Shown in pieces: positions 32,327 to 41,224 of a stretch of 64,000 nucleotides of DNA (its first letter is position 1; every line of letters starts with the position of its first letter). The notes under the pieces were generated by a model that was not told the DNA's origin, did not search any database, and saw only the letters and a program-made list of their open reading frames with translations. Source of the stretch: Azospirillum sp. B21 (GTDB taxonomy: Bacteria; Pseudomonadota; Alphaproteobacteria; Azospirillales; Azospirillaceae); assembly GCF_008364825.1 (NCBI RefSeq), contig NZ_VTTO01000006.1, positions 124,001 to 188,000 on the forward strand. The letters are read 5' to 3'. The position numbers were made by a program, and so were the translations under genes.

Positions 32327-33210
32327 GCGCCTGCGCGCAGGACGCCTCCCTTCCCCACCGGCCCGCGGCATTCCCGCGGGCCGGGTCGGGATGGAAAGGC
32401 GAACCGCTGCGGCTGGCGGCCCTGCTCGCGCCGGCGGCGGCGGTGTTCGCGGCCTTCTTCCTGCTGCCGCTGGTCCGCCTGATCCTGATCGGTGCCGGCG
32501 GTGCGGAGGGCTGGTCCGCCTATCTCACCACGCTGATCGATCCCGGCCATCTCGACAGCCTGTTGTCCACGCTGGCTCTGTCGGCCGGGGTGACCCTGGT
32601 GACGCTGGCGGTGTCGACCGTCGCCGGGCTGTTCCTGGTGCGCCATCACTTCCCCGGACATGCGCTGCTGGTGGCACTGCTGACTTTCCCACTGGCCTTT
32701 CCCGGCGTGGTGATCGGCTTCATGGTCATCATGCTGGCCGGGCGGCAAGGGGTAATCGGCACCATCACCCAGGCGCTGACCGGGGGAAAGCTGGTCTTCG
32801 CCTATTCCATGGCCGGGCTGTTCCTGGGCTACGTCTACTTCTCGATTCCGCGCGTCATCCTGACGGTGATGGCCGCGGCGGAGAAGCTGGATCCGCGGCT
32901 TGAGGAGGCCGCACGGTCGCTGGGGGCGTCTCCTTGGCGGGTGGTGGCCGACGTGATCCTGCCGGCGCTGAAGCCGGCACTGATTTCCGCAGGCGCGCTG
33001 TGCTTCGCGACCTCGATGGGAGCGTTCGGCACCGCCTTCACGCTCGCCACACGGATCAACGTGCTGCCGATGACGATCTATACGGAATTCACGCTCCAGG
33101 CGAACATCGCGGCGGCGGCAGCGCTCAGCGTCCTGCTCGGCCTCATCACCTGGGCCGCACTCGCGGTGGCGCGCAGCGTCGCCGGCACCTCCGTCGCGGC
33201 GGCGGGGTGA
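32323..33210 (+). CDS. ABC importer permease 1
   Basis: 295 aa from GTG 32323, whose GTGA overlaps the binding protein stop and has GGAGG upstream; the open frame before it shadows the previous gene. Six or so membrane helices, and the EAA loop near residues 190-210 (EEAARSLGASPWRVVADVILPALKPAL) that docks on the ATPase. Belongs to the BPD_transp_1 family. Pairs with the permease encoded by the next, overlapping gene. Confidence 0.9.
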   Translation: MSACAQDASLPHRPAAFPRAGSGWKGEPLRLAALLAPAAAVFAAFFLLPLVRLILIGAGGAEGWSAYLTTLIDPGHLDSLLSTLALSAGVTLVTLAVSTVAGLFLVRHHFPGHALLVALLTFPLAFPGVVIGFMVIMLAGRQGVIGTITQALTGGKLVFAYSMAGLFLGYVYFSIPRVILTVMAAAEKLDPRLEEAARSLGASPWRVVADVILPALKPALISAGALCFATSMGAFGTAFTLATRINVLPMTIYTEFTLQANIAAAAALSVLLGLITWAALAVARSVAGTSVAAAG

Positions 33211-34019
33211 CGGCAATGCAGACTCTGTCGAATCGCCGGGGCTTGGGGTTCTGGCTGCAATTGGGCTTCACCCTGCTGGTCTGCGCCCTGCTGACCGTGC
33301 CGATGGTGATGTCGATGCTGGCCGGGCTGACCGCCAACTATTTCGTGGGCTTGAAGAGCGGCCTGACCCTGCGTTGGGTGGAGGAGGTGTTGCGGGTCTA
33401 TTCCGGCACCATCCTGCTGTCCCTGCAGATCGCCTTCGCCTGCCTTGCCTGCACGCTGGTGCTGGGGGTGCCGACTGCCTATGCGCTGGCCCGCCGCCCC
33501 GGCCGGATCGCCCGGCTGGTGGAGGAGTTGCTGATGATGCCGGTCGCCATTCCCGGCCTCGCCACCGCTCTGGCGCTGATCGTCACCTATGGCGGTGTCG
33601 GCGACCTGCGCAGCAGCTGGCTGTTCATCCTGATCGGCCATGTGCTGTTCACCTTGCCCTTCATGGTCCGCGCCGTGCTGGCGGTGATGGGCTCCATCGA
33701 CCTGACGACGCTGGAGGAGGGGGCCGCCAGCCTGGGTGCCGGCTTCCTGCGCCGCTTCGCCACTGTGGTGCTGCCCAACTGCCGCTCCGGCATCCTGGCC
33801 GGGTCGCTGATGGTGCTGACCCTGTCGGTGGGCGAATTCAACCTGACCTGGCTGCTGCACACGCCGCTGACCAAGACGCTGCCGGTCGGGCTGGCCGACA
33901 GCTATGCCTCGCTGCGGATCGAGATCGGCAGCGCCTACACCCTCGTCTTCTTCCTGATGATCGTGCCGAGCCTGATCCTGCTGCAGGGTCTGTCCAAGCG
34001 CGGCCGTCCGTCCGTTTGA
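33207..34019 (+). CDS. ABC importer permease 2
   Basis: 270 aa from GTG 33207 overlapping the previous stop; ATG 33216 is an alternative. Six membrane helices, with the EAA loop LEEGAASLGAGFLRRFATVVLPNCRSGI. Matches the PotC/ThiP-like permease group. The ATPase gene follows after 12 bp. Forms the heterodimeric channel with permease 1. Confidence 0.9.
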   Translation: MTAMQTLSNRRGLGFWLQLGFTLLVCALLTVPMVMSMLAGLTANYFVGLKSGLTLRWVEEVLRVYSGTILLSLQIAFACLACTLVLGVPTAYALARRPGRIARLVEELLMMPVAIPGLATALALIVTYGGVGDLRSSWLFILIGHVLFTLPFMVRAVLAVMGSIDLTTLEEGAASLGAGFLRRFATVVLPNCRSGILAGSLMVLTLSVGEFNLTWLLHTPLTKTLPVGLADSYASLRIEIGSAYTLVFFLMIVPSLILLQGLSKRGRPSV

Positions 34020-34031
34020 GGCCACTCCCAG

Positions 34032-35081
34032 ATGCCCGACAGCTTCCATCTCGATGCCGTGCCGATCCGCCTGGAGCGCTGCGGCAAGACCTTCGCCGGC
34101 AGCGCCCGCGCGCTGGAGCCGCTGGACCTCACCATCCGCGGCGGCGAGACCATCGTCTTCCTGGGCCCCTCCGGCTGCGGCAAGACCACCACGCTGCGCA
34201 TCATCGCCGGGCTGGAGAGCCCCGATCCCGGTGGCCGCGTGCTGTTCGGCGAGGAGGACGTCACCGCGCTTCCCATCGAGCGCCGCAACGTCGGCATGGT
34301 GTTTCAGAGCTACGCGCTGTTCCCCAACATGACGGTGGCGGAAAACGTCGCCTACGGCCTGAAGGTGCGCAAACTGCCCCGGCCTGAGCGCGCCCGCCGG
34401 GTGGAGGAGATGCTGGATCTGATGCATCTCGGCGAGTTCGCCGGGCGGCGGATCGATCAGCTGTCCGGCGGACAGCGCCAGCGGGTGGCGCTGGCCCGTG
34501 CGCTGGTGGTGCGGCCGCGCGTGCTGCTGTTGGACGAACCGCTGACGGCGCTCGACGCCAAGCTGCGCGACAGTTTGCGGCTGGAGATCGACCGGCTGCT
34601 GCGCGGGCTCGGCATCACCGCCGTCTACGTCACCCACGACCAGGGCGAGGCGATGGCACTGGGCGACCGCATCGTGGTGATGGCGAAAGGCCGCGTCGCG
34701 CAGATCGGCACCCCGCGCGAGATCTACTACCAGCCGGCCGATGGCTTCGTCGCCGACTTCATCGGCACGATGAACCGGCTGGGCGGCACGGTGCGCGGCG
34801 GGATGCTGAACATCGGGACGGCGTCGCTGCCCTGGTCGGGAGCGGACGGCGCGGTGGAGTTGCTGGTGCGGCCGGAGGATCTGGCTCTCGCATCGGAGGA
34901 TGACGGGCATCTGGGCGGGAGCGTCGCCGCCGCGGTGTTCCTGGGCGACCGCACCCGTCTGGTGGTGGAGCCCACGGACGGGCCGGCGCTGACGGTGGAC
35001 ACCCTCGGGCGGAGCGAGCTGGGTCGCGGCGACCGGGTTTGGCTGCGCGTCGATCCGGCGAGGGTGCTGGCGGTGCCGTGA
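34032..35081 (+). CDS. ABC importer ATPase, PotA/FbpC-like
   Basis: 349 aa. Walker A GPSGCGKTT near 45-53, Q-loop FQSYALFPNM, signature LSGGQRQRVALARAL, Walker B VLLLDEPLTALD and the H-loop THDQGEAM are all intact. The C-terminal TOBE region runs from about 240. It powers the two permeases upstream. A second importer further on lacks an ATPase of its own and may borrow this one. The operon is followed by a palindromic intergenic repeat. Confidence 0.92.
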   Translation: MPDSFHLDAVPIRLERCGKTFAGSARALEPLDLTIRGGETIVFLGPSGCGKTTTLRIIAGLESPDPGGRVLFGEEDVTALPIERRNVGMVFQSYALFPNMTVAENVAYGLKVRKLPRPERARRVEEMLDLMHLGEFAGRRIDQLSGGQRQRVALARALVVRPRVLLLDEPLTALDAKLRDSLRLEIDRLLRGLGITAVYVTHDQGEAMALGDRIVVMAKGRVAQIGTPREIYYQPADGFVADFIGTMNRLGGTVRGGMLNIGTASLPWSGADGAVELLVRPEDLALASEDDGHLGGSVAAAVFLGDRTRLVVEPTDGPALTVDTLGRSELGRGDRVWLRVDPARVLAVP

Positions 35082-35100
35082 GTTCGGTCGTTGCAGCGCT

Positions 35101-35204
35101 TGCCCCCTCCCCGACCCTCCCCCGCTTCGCGGGAGAGGGAGTTAAGTGCGAGTGCGGCGGAGTTCCCTCTCCTGCGTTAGCGGGGGAGGGTTAGGGAGGG
35201 GGCA
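35101..35204. repeat. Long palindromic intergenic repeat, family 1 (copy a)
   Basis: Outer arms GCCCCCTCCC..GACCCTCCCCCGC and GCGGGGGAGGGTTAGGGAGGGGGC enclose an inner pair CGCGGGAGAGGGA / TCCCTCTCCTGCG. A near-identical element lies at 46,808-46,909. Such REP-like elements are dispersed in Azospirillum-type genomes; here it lies between the ATPase and phosphodiesterase genes and could act as a terminator or mRNA-stabilising fold. Confidence 0.85.
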
Positions 35205-35249
35205 ATAACCCTCACAAATCCAATACCCAAGCCCCCAAAGGCCCCCCCA

Positions 35250-36068
35250 ATGATCATCGCCCAGATCACCGACACCCACATCAAGCCCCCCGGCCGTCTC
35301 GCCTATCGCCGCGTCGACACCGCCCCCTTCCTGGAGCGTGCCGTGGCCGCCATGCTGGCGCTCACCTCCCGCCCCGACGTGATCCTCGCCACCGGCGACC
35401 TCGTGGATGCCGGCCATGCGGAGGAGTATGAGCGCCTGCTCGGCCTTTTGCGTCCGCTCGGCATCCCGTTCTTCGCCGTGCCCGGCAACCATGACGAACG
35501 GGCCGGTCTTGCCAGCGCCTTTCCCGACCTCAAGGCCCGCGTCGGCGACAGCCGCTTCTTCCACTACACGGTGGAGGACTGGCCGGTCCGCCTGATCGCC
35601 ATGGACACCGTCCTGCCCGGTTCCGGCGCCGGAGAGGTCTGCGCGGACCGCCTGTCCTGGCTCGACGCCCGCCTGTCCGAGCAGCCCAACCGGCCGACCA
35701 TCGTCTTCCAGCACCATCCGCCCTTCGCCACCGGCATCGGCCACATGGACCGGCTCGGCCTGAGCGGAGCCGACGCCATGGCCGCGGTGGTGCGCCGTCA
35801 TCGCCAAGTGGAACGGGTGCTGTGCGGCCATCTGCACCGGCCGATCCAGGTGCGCTGGGCCGGGACCATCGCCTCGACCGCGCCGTCCACCGCGCATCAG
35901 GTGGCGCTCGATCTGCGCGACGACGCGCCGTCCGCTTTCGTGATGGAGCCGCCGGGCTACCAAATCCACATGTGGCGCGCCGACACCGGCGTGGTCAGCC
36001 ACACCGCCGTGATCGGCGAGTATGACGGCCCCTATCCCTTCTTCAAGGACGGAAAGCTGATCGACTAG
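35250..36068 (+). CDS. Calcineurin-type phosphodiesterase (GpdQ/CpdA-like)
   Basis: 272 aa. The five metallophosphoesterase blocks are in order: QITDTHI (DxH), ATGDLVDAG (GD), PGNHDE (GNHD), VFQHHPP (H) and CGHLHRP (GHxH), so the dinuclear metal site is complete. There is no signal peptide, so it is cytoplasmic. Relatives hydrolyse glycerophosphodiesters or cyclic AMP. Lying after an ABC importer and before a second one, it probably releases phosphate or glycerol-phosphate from an imported diester; the exact substrate is unknown. Confidence 0.88.
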   Translation: MIIAQITDTHIKPPGRLAYRRVDTAPFLERAVAAMLALTSRPDVILATGDLVDAGHAEEYERLLGLLRPLGIPFFAVPGNHDERAGLASAFPDLKARVGDSRFFHYTVEDWPVRLIAMDTVLPGSGAGEVCADRLSWLDARLSEQPNRPTIVFQHHPPFATGIGHMDRLGLSGADAMAAVVRRHRQVERVLCGHLHRPIQVRWAGTIASTAPSTAHQVALDLRDDAPSAFVMEPPGYQIHMWRADTGVVSHTAVIGEYDGPYPFFKDGKLID

Positions 36069-36156
36069 CACAGGCTTTCCGCTTGGCTGTCACGCGCCTG
36101 TCACGGGCTTCGCGTAAGACACTGCTCTCACCGCCGATCCCACGGAGACGACAGAG

Positions 36157-37143
36157 ATGAAGGCGCTTCTCGCCACCCTCGCCACTGTGCTGACCTTGGC
36201 GCTGAGCCACACCGCCCAGGCGGACGGCGCCACCGGCAAGCTGGTGCTCTACACTTCGCAGCTGGAGCCGGACGCCCGCCAGACGGTGGAGGCCTTCAAG
36301 GCGAAGAACCCCGGCGTCGAGGTGGAGTGGGTCCGCAACGGCACGACCGAGCTGATGAACAAGCTGCGGGCGGAGTTCACCGCCGGCGCCCCGCAACCGG
36401 ACCTGCTGCTGATCGCCGACGCGGTGACGATGGAATCGCTGAAGGCCGAAAAGCGCCTGCAGCCCTATGCCGGCGCGCCCGTTTCCGGTTATCGCCCCGG
36501 CACGCACGATGCGCAGGGCTACTGGTTCGGCACCAAGCTGATCACCACCGGCATCGTCTACAACACCGCCGCCCCGATGAAGCCGACCTCCTGGCAGGAC
36601 CTTCTGAAGCCGGACGCGAAGGGCAGCACGGTGATGCCGAGCCCGCTCTATTCCGGCGCCGCCGCCATCCACATGGCCTCGATCAAGGCGCAGCCGTCGC
36701 TGGGCATGGCCTATTACGAGGCGCTGCAGCGCAACGCCGTCACCGCGGCGAAGGGCAACGGCGGCATCCTGAAGGACGTGGCCGGCGGGGCGAAGCTCTA
36801 CGGCATGGTCGTCGATTACCTGCCGATCCGCGAACAGCTGAAGGGTGCTCCCGTCGCCTTCGTCTTCCCCAAGGAGGGCGTCAGCGCGGTGAGCGAGCCG
36901 GTGGCAATCCTCAGCACCGCGCAGAACCCGACAGCGGCCAAGGCCTTCATCGATTTCCTGCTGAGCCGCGACGGGCAGGACCTCGCCTCCCGCCAGGGCT
37001 TCCTGCCGGCGCTGCCGGGCGTGAACCCGCCGCCGGGCTTCCCCGACCCGGCGACCATCACCCTGCTGCCCTACGACCCGGCCAAGGCCCTGGCCGAGGA
37101 CGAGGCGAACAAGCGCGCCTTCGCCGACCTGTTCGGCGGGTGA
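36157..37143 (+). CDS. ABC importer substrate-binding protein, FbpA/phosphonate-like
   Basis: 328 aa with a Sec signal (MKALLATLATVLTLALSHTAQA, cleavage before DGATG). LVLYTSQLEPDARQTVEAFKAKNPGVEVEWVRNGTTELMNKL is the typical N-lobe of the iron(III)/2-aminoethylphosphonate binding group. The tyrosine ligands of ferric-binding proteins are not clearly conserved. The permease gene follows across a palindromic repeat. No ATPase is encoded next to it. Confidence 0.85.
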   Translation: MKALLATLATVLTLALSHTAQADGATGKLVLYTSQLEPDARQTVEAFKAKNPGVEVEWVRNGTTELMNKLRAEFTAGAPQPDLLLIADAVTMESLKAEKRLQPYAGAPVSGYRPGTHDAQGYWFGTKLITTGIVYNTAAPMKPTSWQDLLKPDAKGSTVMPSPLYSGAAAIHMASIKAQPSLGMAYYEALQRNAVTAAKGNGGILKDVAGGAKLYGMVVDYLPIREQLKGAPVAFVFPKEGVSAVSEPVAILSTAQNPTAAKAFIDFLLSRDGQDLASRQGFLPALPGVNPPPGFPDPATITLLPYDPAKALAEDEANKRAFADLFGG

Positions 37144-37169
37144 GGGTGCGCCGCGCGGCCCAATTAGGG

Positions 37170-37315
37170 ATCCCCTCTCCCCCCTGGGGAGAGGGTTAGG
37201 GTGAGGGGGATGCGTTGCAGGGAAATTCAAGAATCGCGCACTCCAGCTCGCTTGTGAAAATCCACACCATGCGTCCCCCTCACCCCGACCCTCTCCCCGG
37301 GGGGGAGAGGGGGAT
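37170..37315. repeat. Long palindromic intergenic repeat, family 2 (copy a)
   Basis: Two inverted arms (about 37,171-37,214 and 37,268-37,313, core CCCTCTCCCC..GGGGAGAGGGT and GTGAGGGGGATGCGT) flank a 55-bp loop. The right arm reads as RPPHPDPLPGGERG in the frame of the permease and provides its only nearby ATG. Another copy lies at 49,198-49,402. Confidence 0.85.
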
Positions 37316-39002
37316 CGTCCCGGTCGGCCAAAAAGCCGTAAACGGGTTCTTACACGCCCTCCCCGGCTGGACACTGTTGATCGGGCTGCTTGTGCTTCTG
37401 CCGGTCCTGCGCCTGCTGTGGGAGGCCGGCGATCCGGCGGTGCTCGCGCGCGTGCTCGACTCCCCCATCACTTGGCGCGCCACCGGCAACAGCATCGCCA
37501 TCGCCGCGGGTGCCACGCTGGCGGCGGCGATGATCGGCGGCCCCTTCGCCCTGCTGATCGGCCTGATCGACCTGCGCGCCCGCACGGCGATGACCTTCGC
37601 CCTGATCCTGCCGCTGATGATCCCGCCGCAGATCGTGGCGATGGCCTGGACCCATCTCGCCGGTTCCGGCAGTCCGATCCTGAAGCCGCTGGGTCTCGCC
37701 CCGCCGGTCGGCACGCCGAACCCGGTGCAGTCGGCCGCCGGCATGGTGTTGGTGATGGGGATCGAACATGCGCCGCTGGTCTTCCTCGCCCTGCGTGCCG
37801 CACTCCGCGCCATTCCCGGCGACGTGCTGGAGGCGGCGCGGGCCTCCGGGGCCGGACCCTGGCGCGCGGTCCGCGGCGTGGTGCTGCCGCTCTGCCTGCC
37901 GGGGCTGATCGCCGGGCTCGCCATGGCCTTCGTCGCGGCGCTGGGGAATTTCGGGGTTCCGGCCCTGCTGGGCGTTCCGGCTGGCATTCCGATGCTGCCG
38001 ACGCTGATCTACCGGCGGTTGGCCGGCTTCGGTCCCTCCGCCCTGCCCGAGGTCGCGGTGCTGGCGGCGCTGATCGGCCTCATCGCCTGTCTGGGCATCG
38101 CCGCCCAGACCATCCTGCAATCGCGCATCGCCACCCGCCTGCCCGGCGGCGCCCGTCCGCTGGCTTCCCTGCCACTGGGCGCAGCCCGCGCACCGGTCGA
38201 GACGATGGCCTGGGGCGTTCTTCTGCTGCTGGTCGCGGCGCCGCTGGCGGCGTTGCTGGCGGCCAGCCTCGTGCGGGTCTACGGCCTGCCGATCGGGCTC
38301 GACACGCTGACGCTGTCCCATTATCGCGAGGTACTGGCGCTCGATCAGGTCGGGCGCGCCTTCGCCAATTCGGTGCTGCTGTCGGGATCGGCCGCCCTGC
38401 TGCTCGCCCTGTTGGCGATCCCACTGGCCCACACAATGGCGCGGGGAGGCGGGGCCGGGCGGATCGCCCGCGCAGTCGGGGTGCTGGTGGAACTGCCGCA
38501 TGCCGTGCCGGGGGTCGTGCTCGGCATCGGCTGCATCCTGCTGTTCCTGAAGCCGCTGCCGGGGCTGGGCTTCAGCCTGTACGGCACGCTGTGGATTATC
38601 CTGGCGGCCTATCTGGTCCGCTTCCTGCCGCTGGCCCTGCGGCCGGTCCAGGCGGCCTGCGCCGCGCTCGACCCGACGGTGGAGGAGGCCGCCCGCGCGC
38701 TCGGCGCCGGACCGCTGCGCCGCCTGCTGACGGTGGTGGCGCCGCTGGTCGCCCCTGCCGCCGCGGCCGGCGGACTGCTGGTCTTCCTGACCGCCTTCAA
38801 CGAGCTGACCGTTTCCATCCTGCTGTGGTCGCAGGGGCGGGAGACTCTGGGCGTCGTTGTCTATGCGCTTGAGGAAGGCGGCAGCCCGACGCTGGGAGCC
38901 GCACTCGGCGTCATTGCCATTCTGGTCGTGCTGGCCGCCATGCTCGCCGCCGGGGCGCTGGGCCGCCGCCTGCCGCCCGGCGTGGTGCCCTGGCGGGAAT
39001 AG
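37269..39002 (+). CDS. Fused two-domain ABC permease, FbpB/ThiP-like
   Basis: 577 aa if the ATG at 37269 is used. This ATG lies inside the right arm of the palindromic repeat, so the first 20 or so residues are repeat-derived and the native start is uncertain (a TTG at 37215 would add more). About 12 membrane helices in two halves, each with an EAA loop (LEAARASGAGPWRAVRGVVLPLCLPGL and VEEAARALGAGPLRRLLTVVAP). This is the iron/phosphonate type in which both permease domains are fused. No ATPase gene is adjacent; the upstream PotA-like one at 34 kb is the nearest candidate. Confidence 0.82.
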   Translation: MRPPHPDPLPGGERGIVPVGQKAVNGFLHALPGWTLLIGLLVLLPVLRLLWEAGDPAVLARVLDSPITWRATGNSIAIAAGATLAAAMIGGPFALLIGLIDLRARTAMTFALILPLMIPPQIVAMAWTHLAGSGSPILKPLGLAPPVGTPNPVQSAAGMVLVMGIEHAPLVFLALRAALRAIPGDVLEAARASGAGPWRAVRGVVLPLCLPGLIAGLAMAFVAALGNFGVPALLGVPAGIPMLPTLIYRRLAGFGPSALPEVAVLAALIGLIACLGIAAQTILQSRIATRLPGGARPLASLPLGAARAPVETMAWGVLLLLVAAPLAALLAASLVRVYGLPIGLDTLTLSHYREVLALDQVGRAFANSVLLSGSAALLLALLAIPLAHTMARGGGAGRIARAVGVLVELPHAVPGVVLGIGCILLFLKPLPGLGFSLYGTLWIILAAYLVRFLPLALRPVQAACAALDPTVEEAARALGAGPLRRLLTVVAPLVAPAAAAGGLLVFLTAFNELTVSILLWSQGRETLGVVVYALEEGGSPTLGAALGVIAILVVLAAMLAAGALGRRLPPGVVPWRE

Positions 39003-39007
39003 ACGTC

Positions 39008-40024
39008 TCAGGCCGGCAGCCCCGCCGCCTTGCGCACCGCCTCCAGCACCGTCAGCACGTCACGCGCCTGTTCCGCCGTCACCGGCAACGGCGCGCCGTC
39101 GAGGATGGCGGCCGCCACGCCGCGGTAGAAGGCGGGATAGTCGCCGCGCAGCGTTTCCACCCGGCATTCTATCCCGTCGGCCTGGATCAGCAAGGCATGG
39201 TTCTCCGGGTCGTCCAGGCCCCAGTCCGCTTCGGTCGGCATGCGGCCGGCACGCAGCGCCGCCTCTTGCCCGTCCATGCCATGCTTCAGGAAGCTGCCGC
39301 GGTCGCCATGCAGCTGGAAGCGCGGCCCCGGCCGGCAGACCACCGTGCCGCAATGCAGGATCGCCCGCATCGGCCCATAGCCCAGCACGATGTGGAACCA
39401 GTCGTCGACCTGCGCGTCAGGCCGCTGGACGCCGACATCGGCGAGGATGCGGTCGGGCATGCCGAACAGGGTCAGCGCCTGATCGATCAGATGGGCGCCG
39501 AGATCGAACAGCACGCCCGATCCGGCCAGGGTCTGCTCCCGCCATCCCTGCTTGATCTGCGGCCGGAAGCGGTCGAAATGCGCCTCGTAGTGATAGGGGC
39601 GGCCGACCTCGCCCTTCTCAAGGCAGGCGCGCAGAGTGAGGAAGTCGTTGTCCCAGCGGCGGTTCTGGAAGACGGTCAGCAACCGGCCCTGCCGCTCGGA
39701 AAGCGCGATCAGTTCGTCGGCCTCCGCCGCGGTGGTCGCCATCGGCTTGTCGATCACCACATGCTTGCCGGCCAGCAACGCCTCGCGCGCCAAGGGGGCG
39801 TGGCTGGTGTTGGGGGTGGCGATCACCACGAGGTCGATGCTTGGGTCGGCGATCACCGCCTCGACCGTCGTCGCCTCCGCCCCCGGTGCGCTGCGGCGGA
39901 TGTCGTCCACGCGCGAACTGGCGACCGCCTTCAATTGCAGGCGCGGCTCGCTCAGGATCAGCGGCGCGTGGAACACCGACCCGGCAAGGCCGAATCCCAG
40001 CAGACCGACCGACAGGCTCCTCAT
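39008..40024 (-). CDS. Gfo/Idh/MocA-family oxidoreductase
   Basis: 338 aa, ATG 40024 with GGGGAGA five bases upstream; the longer frame adds unrelated residues. The Rossmann start SVGLLGFGLAGSVFHAPLI is close to YdgJ/IolX-like members, DKPMATTAAEADEL is the conserved EKP-type segment, and LFDLGAHLIDQAL is the second-domain motif. It would oxidise a sugar or polyol-type substrate using NAD(P). Convergent with the fused permease gene, five bases apart. Substrate not identifiable. Confidence 0.88.
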   Translation of the reverse strand: MRSLSVGLLGFGLAGSVFHAPLILSEPRLQLKAVASSRVDDIRRSAPGAEATTVEAVIADPSIDLVVIATPNTSHAPLAREALLAGKHVVIDKPMATTAAEADELIALSERQGRLLTVFQNRRWDNDFLTLRACLEKGEVGRPYHYEAHFDRFRPQIKQGWREQTLAGSGVLFDLGAHLIDQALTLFGMPDRILADVGVQRPDAQVDDWFHIVLGYGPMRAILHCGTVVCRPGPRFQLHGDRGSFLKHGMDGQEAALRAGRMPTEADWGLDDPENHALLIQADGIECRVETLRGDYPAFYRGVAAAILDGAPLPVTAEQARDVLTVLEAVRKAAGLPA

Positions 40025-40150
40025 CGTCTCTCCCCTTTCCCGAGGCTGGCAACCGGCACAGCAGATGGGCGTCCGCCGGGGAGCGGCCAAGGGGCTATCA
40101 ACCAGGGCCGGCAGGGCCGGGCGACACCACCGGCCCTGGCCGTCTCCTGT

Positions 40151-41224
40151 CTACGGAGTGATCGCCACCTTCAGCACGCCGTCGCGCTGGTGGCCGAACA
40201 GATCGTATGCCTCCTCGATCCGCTCCAGCGTGAAGCGGTGGGTGACCAGCGGCTTCAAATCCACCCGGCCGGAGGCGACGACCGCCATCAGCCGGCGCAT
40301 CCGCTCCTTGCCGCCGGGGCAGAGCGAGGTGACGATGGTGTGGTCGCCCAGCCCCGCCGCGAACGGCCCAAGCGGGATGCGCAGGTCACCCGAATAGACG
40401 CCGAGACTGGACAGCGTGCCGCCCGGCCGCAGGACGCGCAGCGCCGCCTCGAAAGTCGCCTGGGTGCCGAGCGCCTCGATGGCGACGTCGACGCCGCGGC
40501 CGCCGGTCAGGCGCATGATCTCCGCCACCGGATCGGCCTCGCGGAAGTTGACCACATGATCGGCGCCCATGCGCCGCGCCATCTCCATCCGCGCCGGCAC
40601 GGCGTCGACGGCGATGATGGTGGTGGCGCCCTTCAGCTTGGCTCCGGCAGTGGCGCACAGCCCGATGGGTCCTTGCGCGAACACCGCCACCGTGTCGCCG
40701 ATGCGGATGTCGCCGCGCTCCGCCCCGGCGAAACCGGTGGACATGATGTCGGGGCACATCAGCACCTCTTCATCGGTCAGATCGTCGGGGACGGGGGCGA
40801 GGTTGGTCATCGCGTCCGGCACCAGCAGATAGTCGGCTTGGCAACCATCGATGGTGTTGCCGAAACGCCAGCCGCCCAGCGGCTTCCAGCCATGCTTGGT
40901 ACCGGCGCCGTCCTGCGAATGGCAGCCGCACAGGCAGGCGTTGCTGTGGCCGCTGGGGGTGATGGCCCCGGCGATCACCCGCTGCCCCTCGCGATAGCCG
41001 CTGACGGCCGAGCCCAGCTTCTCGATGATGCCGACCGGCTCATGCCCGATGGTCAGACCGCGCGCGACCGGGTATTCGCCCTTCAGGATGTGGATGTCGG
41101 TTCCGCAGATCGTCGTCGTGGTGATGCGGATCAGCGCGTCCAGCGGTCCGACATCGGGGATTGGCTTGTCGTCCAGCACGATGCGGCCCGGCTCTGCGAA
41201 CACCGCCGCTTTCATCATGACCAT
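40151..41224 (-). CDS. Zinc-dependent alcohol dehydrogenase (MDR family)
   Basis: 357 aa, ATG 41224 with GGGAGG six bases before it. Catalytic zinc ligands are present in ICGTDIH (Cys, Asp/His) and GHEP. The NAD site is FAQGPIGLCATAGAKLKGA. The region usually holding four structural-zinc Cys is partly retained (ACLCGCHSQDG). It resembles alcohol/isopropanol dehydrogenases annotated as NAD(P)-dependent in rhizosphere bacteria. Same strand as the oxidoreductase gene but 126 bp apart. Confidence 0.88.
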   Translation of the reverse strand: MVMMKAAVFAEPGRIVLDDKPIPDVGPLDALIRITTTTICGTDIHILKGEYPVARGLTIGHEPVGIIEKLGSAVSGYREGQRVIAGAITPSGHSNACLCGCHSQDGAGTKHGWKPLGGWRFGNTIDGCQADYLLVPDAMTNLAPVPDDLTDEEVLMCPDIMSTGFAGAERGDIRIGDTVAVFAQGPIGLCATAGAKLKGATTIIAVDAVPARMEMARRMGADHVVNFREADPVAEIMRLTGGRGVDVAIEALGTQATFEAALRVLRPGGTLSSLGVYSGDLRIPLGPFAAGLGDHTIVTSLCPGGKERMRRLMAVVASGRVDLKPLVTHRFTLERIEEAYDLFGHQRDGVLKVAITP

